Source of the DNA: Anaerolineales bacterium
GTDB taxonomy: Bacteria > Chloroflexota > Anaerolineae > Anaerolineales > UBA4823
Length of the DNA stretch: 64,000 nucleotides
Direction of reading: 5' to 3'
Assembly: GCA_016929095.1 (NCBI GenBank)
Contig: JAFGJM010000036.1
Location: forward strand, 1-64,000
A program made the translations under genes and the position numbers. Below the pieces are notes generated by a model, which was given only the letters and a program-made list of their open reading frames with translations, made no database searches and was not told the origin of the DNA. Positions 1 through 5,729 of this stretch are shown piece by piece; within the stretch, counting starts at the first letter, position 1; each line of letters starts with the position of its first letter.

Positions 1-168
1 GAGATGGCAATCTTCGGTTATTTTCCCGGGATGACAGATCCGGATACAATTAATTCCACTTGTATGACCATTGTGTTTTCATCAGCCCTTTTGAATATCA
101 TAGCGTTTATTGCCGGGTTTGGTCATGAACTCTTGAGGATGGAGCAAAAATCAACATTCCAATCCTGA
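1..168 (+). CDS. C-terminal end of a membrane protein (partial)
   Basis: An open frame enters from the left edge in frame 1 and closes with TGA at 166-168, giving 55 residues. It contains one convincing hydrophobic segment at about residues 22-44 (CMTIVFSSALLNIIAFIAG) followed by a short charged tail with GHELLRMEQK. This looks like the last transmembrane helix and cytoplasmic tail of an integral membrane protein. No family can be named from this fragment. It is followed by a MITE-like repeat rather than by a closely spaced gene. The frame could in principle be fortuitous, but the hydrophobic then charged pattern supports real coding. Confidence 0.5.
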   Translation, partial: EMAIFGYFPGMTDPDTINSTCMTIVFSSALLNIIAFIAGFGHELLRMEQKSTFQS

Positions 169-195
169 TGATATTAAGAAATTTTGTCCCATGCC

Positions 196-328
196 GGGGT
201 TGTCCAAAAAGTCAATGTTGTCATGGTGCACTAAGTGTATTTCACGAAGCGAAGCGAAACTTCTCACATTGTTAAAGAAAAGACCCTTCGCTTCGCTCAG
301 GGTGACAGGCTACTTTTGGGACAACCCC
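196..328 (+). repeat. 133-bp MITE-like repeat, copy 1
   Basis: Begins GGGGTTGTCCAAAAAG and ends CTTTTGGGACAACCCC, which are 16-bp terminal inverted repeats with one difference. The interior holds two near-complementary GAAGCGAAGCG / CGCTTCGCTTC tracts, so the whole element can fold. A second copy lies inverted at 30606-30738 with exactly the same length; hand alignment gives about 12 mismatches and no gaps. No coding capacity. No convincing target-site duplication is visible at this copy (left flank CC, right flank AC). It lies 73 bp upstream of the gene at 402. Confidence 0.8.
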
Positions 329-401
329 ACGTAAGAATCGAAACGTATTAATTCATTAAATAAAACCTATAAAAAAAATTCCCAAAAGGAGAAATCAAAT
401 C

Positions 402-809
402 ATGTTCAAAATTATAATTGGGATATTCTGTGTCTTGCATGGCATCGTTCATTTACTTTACTTCGGGCAAAGCGCCAGGTATTTTGAACTCAAACCGGGG
501 TTAGTCTGGCCCGATGGTTCGTGGATTTTTTCACGCTTTCTCAGCCCGGGAACAGCCAGAAATATGGCAAGCGCTTTATTGATCCTGGCTGCCATTGGTT
601 TCATCGTCAGTGGAATCGGCCTTTTCGCCAAACAGGGATGGTGGCGTACTGCGGTGATCGCATCCAGTGTATTATCTTCAGTGATCTACGTACTGTTCTG
701 GGATGGAAAAATGCAGGCGCTGCACGACAGGGGATTCGTGGGCGTCCTCATTAACCTGGCATTATTAGCGCTGGTGATATTATGGAAAAACTCCAGGATT
801 CTCAATTGA
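402..809 (+). CDS. Small four-helix membrane protein of unknown function
   Basis: 135 residues starting at ATG 402, preceded by a good Shine-Dalgarno sequence (AAAAGGAG, about 10 bases upstream). Four hydrophobic segments are visible: about 2-22, 52-73, 80-97 and 110-128, with a short charged C terminus (WKNSRILN). The first loop holds a GQSARYFELKPG stretch. I do not recognise a named family. It stands alone: upstream is a repeat element and downstream is a 13-bp perfect palindrome and then a small peptide gene. Confidence is high that it is a gene, low on function. Confidence 0.75.
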   Translation: MFKIIIGIFCVLHGIVHLLYFGQSARYFELKPGLVWPDGSWIFSRFLSPGTARNMASALLILAAIGFIVSGIGLFAKQGWWRTAVIASSVLSSVIYVLFWDGKMQALHDRGFVGVLINLALLALVILWKNSRILN

Positions 810-865
810 CATAAGGGTATCTGTTAGGGCGAATTTTTAAATGGGAATTTTTTATTCGTTTTTTA

Positions 866-901
866 GACATCATTTACCTTTTCATTATGGTAAATGATGT
901 C
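866..901. other. Perfect 13-bp inverted repeat
   Basis: GACATCATTTACC and its exact reverse complement are separated by 10 bases. It sits 57 bp after the membrane-protein gene and about 125 bp before the small peptide gene. No T-run follows the stem on either strand (the T-rich tract lies before it), so it is a poor intrinsic terminator. It may be an operator or an RNA-processing hairpin. Confidence 0.5.
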
Positions 902-1027
902 CATTCGTGCGACATTTAATGTGAATAATTCTAAGACTTGATATTTGGCAACAGAGAGTATCCCAAACAATCGGCAGGTTGATCGTCTATCGATAAACGG
1001 GTTATATTGGTCAGGAGAAAACGTAAA

Positions 1028-1162
1028 ATGAATGAGCAAAACGGAAATATTGATCGCAAACCATACAATCCGCCTGAAATCCTTGAAGAATTAGACCTTG
1101 AAACCAGCGCCGGTTCACCCCTGGGAGCAGAGGAATTTGAAGGGCTGCCATTTATTCCTTAA
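1028..1162 (+). CDS. 44-residue peptide gene resembling a RiPP (lasso-like) precursor
   Basis: ATG at 1028 is preceded by AGGAG at 1013-1017; the frame closes with TAA at 1160-1162. The peptide starts with a polar N terminus, then a YxxPxIL motif (PYNPPEIL, about residues 12-19), an acidic helix (EELDLET), then AGSPLG, and ends EEFEGLPFIP. Known lasso-peptide leaders carry YxxPxL plus a Thr two residues before the core. Here a cut after LETS would leave an Ala1 core with Glu at positions 8 and 9, both permitted ring positions. That is inference: no cyclase, protease or RRE gene is seen nearby. The next gene (1199) encodes a small membrane protein and may belong with it. Low chance of being spurious given the SD and motif layout. 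Confidence 0.6.
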   Translation: MNEQNGNIDRKPYNPPEILEELDLETSAGSPLGAEEFEGLPFIP

Positions 1163-1198
1163 TGATATTAATCTGGTTGAAACGAGGATCGATATCCC

Positions 1199-1456
1199 AT
1201 GAATATATTACAAAAATTCTCCCCAATTTCATTTTTTCGGTATTTATTTGCGACTCTAATTGTTCTTGCGGTGATGCTTCAAGCAACAGCCTCGGCCCAG
1301 GCAGGCGATAAAGCCTCCCCGGCAACCACATTCCATCCATTGATGTCTCATTCACCCGATCAACAAATCAACCTGATCATATCAGCCCTGGCGGTTGGAT
1401 TGATATTCATGACAATCTATGCATTAAAACGGCTGAACAGGAAAACCAACGATTGA
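1199..1456 (+). CDS. Small secreted or membrane-anchored protein, unknown
   Basis: 85 residues from ATG 1199; GAGG lies about 12 bases upstream. The N terminus has basic residues then a hydrophobic core (FRYLFATLIVLAVMLQATASAQA), which reads as a signal peptide with an AxA cleavage site near residue 35. A short polar region follows (about 36-55), then a second hydrophobic segment (about 56-76) and a basic tail ending KRLNRKTND. The gene starts 36 bp after the small peptide gene at 1028, so the two may be co-transcribed. It could be a transport or immunity partner for that peptide, but nothing in the sequence proves it. No family recognised. Confidence 0.65.
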   Translation: MNILQKFSPISFFRYLFATLIVLAVMLQATASAQAGDKASPATTFHPLMSHSPDQQINLIISALAVGLIFMTIYALKRLNRKTND

Positions 1457-1530
1457 GCTCCCTGCGTTTTCCCTGGATTAAATGATAGAACGCTAAACCA
1501 TCTGGGCTGATTTTCACGATATTAGAGACA

Positions 1531-1558
1531 GGGCTGTCTTGATACACCAAGGCAGCCC
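1531..1558. terminator. Hairpin between convergent genes
   Basis: GGGCTGTCTTG and CAAGGCAGCCC form an 11-bp stem with one G-T wobble and a 6-base loop. It lies between the plus-strand gene ending at 1456 and mgtE ending at 1604 on the minus strand. T-run support is weak on both sides, so it is a probable but not ideal bidirectional terminator. Confidence 0.5.
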
Positions 1559-1603
1559 CGTGATATTTAAAACTAATTTAAAAATATAATTCACTCCCGT
1601 CAA

Positions 1604-2953
1604 TCAAATCCCTAATACCGCCTTGGCAATGGTAAAGTAGATAAATAATCCCGTCGCGTCTACCAGTGTACTCATCACCGGACCGGATACAACCGTCGGG
1701 TCGATCTTCAACCGCTGGGCAAGCGTTGGTAAAACCGCGCCCATCAGATTCGCCCAAATGACGATCAATAGGATCGAGGACGATACGGTGATCGATAGTC
1801 CGGGGGAGCTGCCCCATGTCACAGCCCGAATGTACGCCACAACAGCCATCGCCATGCCCAGTAACAAACCCACCTGTGTCTCATGCCATATGGCTTTCAA
1901 GGCATCCCAAACATGCATTTCACCCACCGCCAGGGCGCGGATGATGGTGCTGGTGGTTTGCGACCCGGCATTTCCCCCTGTGCCGATGAGCAATGGAATA
2001 AAAACGGAAAGCGCAACGACTGTTTGGAGTTCATTTTGGAAAAAACGCATGACAGTACCGGTGAGACTTGCCGTCACAAATAATAATAATAACCAGCTAA
2101 TGCGTTTCTTGAATATCGAAGTCGCTTTTGTAAGCAAGTAAGGTTCGTCAAGGGGCTGTGCGCCACCGAACTTTTGGATATCTTCGGTGGCTTCTTCGAC
2201 CACGACATCCACCACATCGTCGATGGTAATAATGCCCAGCAAGACATTATTCTCGTCCAGCACCGGCAAAGCCAACAAATCATATCGCAGCATCAATTCA
2301 GCGACCTCTTCCTGATCCACGCCTGCCTTTACCGATATGACGTCGGTATCCATAATATTCATGATCAGCGAAGTCGGTTCAGCAATAATCAGTTGTCGGG
2401 GGCTGATTACACCCCGTAAAACACTGTTTGCGTCTACCACGAACAGATAATATATCTGGTCTTTTTCGGGTTGCCAGGCGCGTACAGCTTGCAGGGCTTC
2501 ATTCACCGTCATACGCCGGCGCAATGCCAAAAACTCCGAGGTCATCAAACCGCCAGCGCTTTCGTCTGGGTGGATAAGTAACGGGCGCACCTCTTCCGGG
2601 TTTTCGAGTTGAGCCAGGATAGACTGTGCTTTTTGGGGTTGGATATCGCCCAGCAGGTCGGCCGCCTCATCCGGTTCCATTTCATTGATGATGCGCACGG
2701 CTGTTTCTTCCGGAATACCGGCAACCAGTCTGGCTGCATCTTCATCCTCAATATATTCGAGGATATCAGCCGACATGTCGGATTCTAAATTGGGAAGTAA
2801 TGAGACCTGATCTTCATTATCCAGATCTTCGAATACTTCTGCCTGGTCAACGGGTTTTAGGGTTTGTAGGATCTGGATGGCTTGGGTCAGATTATCTTTT
2901 TCAAGCGCATCTTGTACCTGGGATAAAATGATATGGGTGTTGGGGTAAGTCAT
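1604..2953 (-). CDS. mgtE: Magnesium transporter MgtE
   Basis: 449 residues, the usual MgtE length. Order of parts: an acidic N domain of MgtE_N helical repeats (about 25-130, with repeated EDEDAARL / EMEPDEAADLL motifs), two CBS domains (about 135-255, including GIITIDDVVDVV), a connecting helix, and five transmembrane helices (about 285-449) with the family-typical GGNAGSQTTSTIIRAL stretch. MgtE is an inner-membrane Mg2+ channel whose cytosolic domains sense Mg2+ and gate the pore. The start ATG at 2953 follows GGAGGCG closely. No M-box-like leader was recognised upstream. It appears monocistronic. Confidence 0.95.
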   Translation of the reverse strand: MTYPNTHIILSQVQDALEKDNLTQAIQILQTLKPVDQAEVFEDLDNEDQVSLLPNLESDMSADILEYIEDEDAARLVAGIPEETAVRIINEMEPDEAADLLGDIQPQKAQSILAQLENPEEVRPLLIHPDESAGGLMTSEFLALRRRMTVNEALQAVRAWQPEKDQIYYLFVVDANSVLRGVISPRQLIIAEPTSLIMNIMDTDVISVKAGVDQEEVAELMLRYDLLALPVLDENNVLLGIITIDDVVDVVVEEATEDIQKFGGAQPLDEPYLLTKATSIFKKRISWLLLLFVTASLTGTVMRFFQNELQTVVALSVFIPLLIGTGGNAGSQTTSTIIRALAVGEMHVWDALKAIWHETQVGLLLGMAMAVVAYIRAVTWGSSPGLSITVSSSILLIVIWANLMGAVLPTLAQRLKIDPTVVSGPVMSTLVDATGLFIYFTIAKAVLGI

Positions 2954-3328
2954 TTTGCGCCTCCAGAGTTGAGATTAGCCCTGGAGACGCATTATATCGC
3001 GCCAAATACCAGGACTATGTAGGCCTTGGTCTACTCGAACTATGATCATCAGGCGAATCGGGATCGCTTTCCGATTCGCTGGTTAGAATAAAAGAAAATA
3101 ATTGTTTCATAGTTTTGATATTATACCCCCTTACACGAGAAAACGTATTTCTAAAATTATCCCCGGAACAATTCACCCCATAATCATCGATTCCGTTCAA
3201 TCGGGATGACAGGCTGAAGAAGACTTGTATATTTTTATATTAGAAAATTACCTGCCTGCTTTCCTGCCCTCTTTTTATAATTTTTTCGGGTCTGATCCTT
3301 CATAAGGCTTTCTGATGTATCTCATTTT
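2954..3328. other. Intergenic spacer with a 9-bp hairpin
   Basis: 375 bases without a convincing gene. It holds an inverted repeat at 3053-3079 (GCGAATCGG / CCGATTCGC, 9-base loop) without a T-run, and a TATAAT-like hexamer on the minus strand about 40 bases ahead of mgtE (in GCGATATAATGCG). The rest is AT-rich with no recognisable riboswitch. Confidence 0.5.
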
Positions 3329-3928
3329 TTAAAATTTTGTTCTGGGTTTCTTTGGCCAGAATGCCCCGGTTTTTTTACAATATTCGGCATAAGCCTCACC
3401 ATAGCGTAAAAGTAAATCCTGTTCTTCGGAATAGCACATCATGATAAAAATTGGAAAATATATCAAGGAAAAAAGGGTGAGAAAAGGCGAGTTCAGAATT
3501 AATCCCATCACCGCGAACAAGAATACCTCACCCACTGCCTGAGGATGGCGTATTTTTGTATAGATGCCGCCATACATGGTGTGTTCCTTTTTCGGACGCA
3601 GCGTTTCTTCTCCGGCATGACGCGAGCCAATCACCATCAAAGTTATCGCCGGAATGCCAATAATCAATCCTATGATCATCGAGATCCACCACGACCAGGG
3701 AAATCTTTCAGGCAAAGGAGTCGGTAACGGAAAAAAGATGTATAAAATGTAATTCGCCATGATGACAAATTCGAAAAATCCTCCAATCAATCGCAAGTAA
3801 AAACAGCGTTGATAAGCTTGAGTTCCAATCACCATCTCCTGACCAGCCGGGCTGACACTGCGTGCATAGAAATATAATAATAAAATCGAAGAAATCAACA
3901 AAATCGCGAAATTGATCCAGGCAACCAT
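3329..3928 (-). CDS. Isoprenylcysteine carboxyl methyltransferase (ICMT/PEMT)-family membrane protein
   Basis: About 199 residues from ATG 3928, which follows AGGAGTG by 7 bases; a GTG one codon earlier is a weaker alternative. There are hydrophobic segments at about 2-20, 42-65, 78-102 and 140-175. The signature KIRHPQAVGEVFLFAVMG lies near residues 128-145 and a SEEQDLLLRYGEAYAEYCKK block lies near the C terminus. Both match the SAM-binding C-terminal half of ICMT/phospholipid methyltransferase-like enzymes (RHP...G and EE...Y..Y). The substrate is unknown; bacterial members often modify lipids or thiols. It is the last gene of the TetR-led operon (TetR, Cys-rich protein, frameshifted protein, this gene). 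Confidence 0.75.
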   Translation of the reverse strand: MVAWINFAILLISSILLLYFYARSVSPAGQEMVIGTQAYQRCFYLRLIGGFFEFVIMANYILYIFFPLPTPLPERFPWSWWISMIIGLIIGIPAITLMVIGSRHAGEETLRPKKEHTMYGGIYTKIRHPQAVGEVFLFAVMGLILNSPFLTLFSLIYFPIFIMMCYSEEQDLLLRYGEAYAEYCKKTGAFWPKKPRTKF

Positions 3929-3938
3929 CACAACACTC

Positions 3939-4365
3939 CTATAAATTTTCTATTGGAATAAGAGGCGTTTTATCCAAACGTCCGATTAACAACGCCACTA
4001 CAATAAATAAGCACCCCAGCATATCGACGCCTCCCAAGGGTAGAAAGAACACCGCCAAGACAACCGTTGCAGAAGAGATAAACAAACCCAACCAAAACCC
4101 CCACATCCGATTCCTGAATACACCCAAAGCAGCGATAATACGACCGGCAGCAAAAAAATGCAAACAAAGGAAATAACGAAAGTGGATTGTCAGCCAGCAG
4201 TTTTTCAATTTCTTGAAAAACAAAGGGTGGATAGAGCTCGGGAATCCAACCTGCCTCTAATGGAAACACATACAGGCTATCTCCAATTTCGATCGCCCCA
4301 TAAACAAGCATGGCTAAACCGGCTGCCAACAACCACCCATTTTTCTTAACCAACGGATCGATCAT
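3939..4365 (-). pseudogene. Frameshifted small membrane protein (single-base indel in a T7 run)
   Basis: A strong start (GAGGAGGTGATCT then ATG at 4365) opens a frame that reads MIDPLVKKNGWLLAAG and onward through PLFAFF. It then turns into Cys/Tyr-rich nonsense. The next frame continues a sensible hydrophobic protein from about 4150 (AAGRIIAALGVF ... LIPIENL) to a stop at 3939. Removing one T from the minus-strand run at 4152-4158 joins the two into one protein of about 141 residues with four membrane segments. The cause may be a homopolymer sequencing error, a real mutation, or slippage at the run. It lies 11 bp after the Cys-rich membrane gene and 10 bp before the ICMT-like gene. No family recognised. 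Confidence 0.75.
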
Positions 4366-4376
4366 AGATCACCTCC

Positions 4377-4979
4377 TCACTCAACGGGAAAACCCGCTTT
4401 TTCCCAGGCTTCACGCACGGTCGGATTTCGCTGCAAATAAAGGGAAACCAGCGATTTTGGGACGCCATTCATGGGACAAGAAAAATTAATACAGTGTGAA
4501 CATATGTTGCGATATAACAAATACCCCCAACTGACACTCGATACAATAGCGATAGACGCCAACAGGAACTGCTTACCCAGTAATAATAATGCGATGGGAT
4601 AAATGATGAATGCCAATGCTCCGAGAGCAAATTGCGCTTTTTCCGACCGGTTCATTGGTTCGGGGTGATATTTCCATATTTTAGTGACGCCATAATTGGC
4701 GTGACAATGTAATACGCGGGAAGGTTCTGCCCAATATGGGCAGTGGCTGCACAATACTCTGGCTTCCCACCTGAAGAAGAAGAATATTGCATAAGTCAGC
4801 CAACCCAACAAAAACCACCCGAAACCCGCAACAATGACACCAGCGATAGTGGTGACAAAATACGGTAAAGCCAATATCAAAAAGTGAAGCGTATCAGCAG
4901 GATCGCAACGGCACAGTAATTTTTTATAGGCTGCACAATCTTTGCAAGTTGGTTCCAATTGAACACTACAAGGAAGCAT
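4377..4979 (-). CDS. Cysteine-rich integral membrane protein, unknown
   Basis: About 200 residues. Three Cys clusters are visible: CxxC..CxC near the N terminus (TCKDCAAY..LLCRCDP), CSHCPYW in the middle with a following HCHANYG, and CSHCINFSCPMN near the C terminus. Hydrophobic pairs separate them (about 35-75 and 120-160). The spacing suggests metal or Fe-S ligation, or redox-active cysteines, at the membrane face. Start choice: ATG 4979 is preceded by GGTGGT, while an upstream in-frame ATG at 4997 would add six residues. Either way the start overlaps the end of the TetR gene, so the two are translationally coupled. Function unknown. Confidence 0.7.
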   Translation of the reverse strand: MLPCSVQLEPTCKDCAAYKKLLCRCDPADTLHFLILALPYFVTTIAGVIVAGFGWFLLGWLTYAIFFFFRWEARVLCSHCPYWAEPSRVLHCHANYGVTKIWKYHPEPMNRSEKAQFALGALAFIIYPIALLLLGKQFLLASIAIVSSVSWGYLLYRNICSHCINFSCPMNGVPKSLVSLYLQRNPTVREAWEKAGFPVE

Positions 4980-5610
4980 TTTCACCACCATTTTCAAAAA
5001 TCTCGAAATCTTCAGAGATTATGATAGAGTCGAATAAAAGCTTAACGCCGCTGCGCAGTTGATCTTCAAGCGATAAAATATCTGGTGCATAAGCCCACAA
5101 TAACAAAGTCCCTTCAAGCTGAGCCCCCAACGCAATGGCTGCCTGGTGTGCATCGACATCCCGCAATTCTCCGTTATCTATCCCGTATTGAATGATCGGT
5201 TCGACGATGCTAATGAAAGTATGCAGATATCTCTGCATTACAACACGGACGGTCTTGTTACGAAAAGCCAGCGCGTAAAATTCGTAGATGATCGGTGCAA
5301 AAATAAGCATCTTTTGCAATTCGGCTATATAAGCTTCCAGGAATTTGTGTAAACCCTGACGCGCCGAAATATTTTCATTCTTTAATGCTTCCATTTTGGC
5401 AAATTCGCCCGCAAAGATATGGTCAAGTATGGAAATGATCAATTCCTCTTTGCTTTTGTAATACCAATACAACGTCCCTTTGCTCAAGCCGGATTCTTCC
5501 ACAATATCATCCATGCGCGCGCCATGGAAACCCTGCCGGGTAAAGACATTTATCGCCGCTTGAATTATCTGATTTTTTCGAACTTCGCTGACATCAGGTT
5601 TGGGCGCCAT
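4966..5610 (-). CDS. TetR-family transcriptional repressor
   Basis: 214 residues. The N-terminal helix-turn-helix is typical of TetR (about 10-58: IIQAAINVFTRQGFHGARMDDI, then ESGLSKGTLYWYYKSKEEL). The remainder is an all-helical ligand and dimerisation domain. ATG 5610 follows GGAGA. A 26-bp imperfect palindrome with a GACCGGTC core lies just upstream at 5621-5646, so autoregulation is very likely. The gene leads an operon of membrane proteins ending in an ICMT-like methyltransferase, which are the probable targets. The ligand is unknown; TetR proteins with such neighbours usually sense small hydrophobic molecules. Confidence 0.9.
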   Translation of the reverse strand: MAPKPDVSEVRKNQIIQAAINVFTRQGFHGARMDDIVEESGLSKGTLYWYYKSKEELIISILDHIFAGEFAKMEALKNENISARQGLHKFLEAYIAELQKMLIFAPIIYEFYALAFRNKTVRVVMQRYLHTFISIVEPIIQYGIDNGELRDVDAHQAAIALGAQLEGTLLLWAYAPDILSLEDQLRSGVKLLFDSIIISEDFEIFENGGENASL

Positions 5611-5620
5611 ACAATCTCCA

Positions 5621-5646
5621 TAATAAACTGACCGGTCGGTCTATTA
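5621..5646. promoter_or_regulatory. TetR operator palindrome
   Basis: A 26-bp inverted repeat centred on GACC|GGTC, with only two mismatched pairs out of thirteen and AT-rich outer arms. The ACCGGTCGGT-type core is typical of TetR-family operators. It sits 11 bases upstream of the TetR start codon, immediately before its ribosome binding site, so binding would block the operon's own transcription. Confidence 0.75.
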
Positions 5647-5729
5647 TCATTATACCCCCGTTTTTTACTTTTTTCAATCTCTATAAATAAAAACCTCCCG
5701 CAGGTTATTGAATCTGCGGGAGGCAACAA

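Noticed and set aside
978-1008. TTGATC-N18-TATATT as a promoter for the peptide gene at 1028
   Set aside because: It would start transcription inside the Shine-Dalgarno sequence, leaving the gene without it.
2954-3328. Possible Mg2+ (M-box) riboswitch upstream of mgtE
   Set aside because: The conserved M-box blocks could not be matched, and the only clear stem (3053-3079) is short and isolated.
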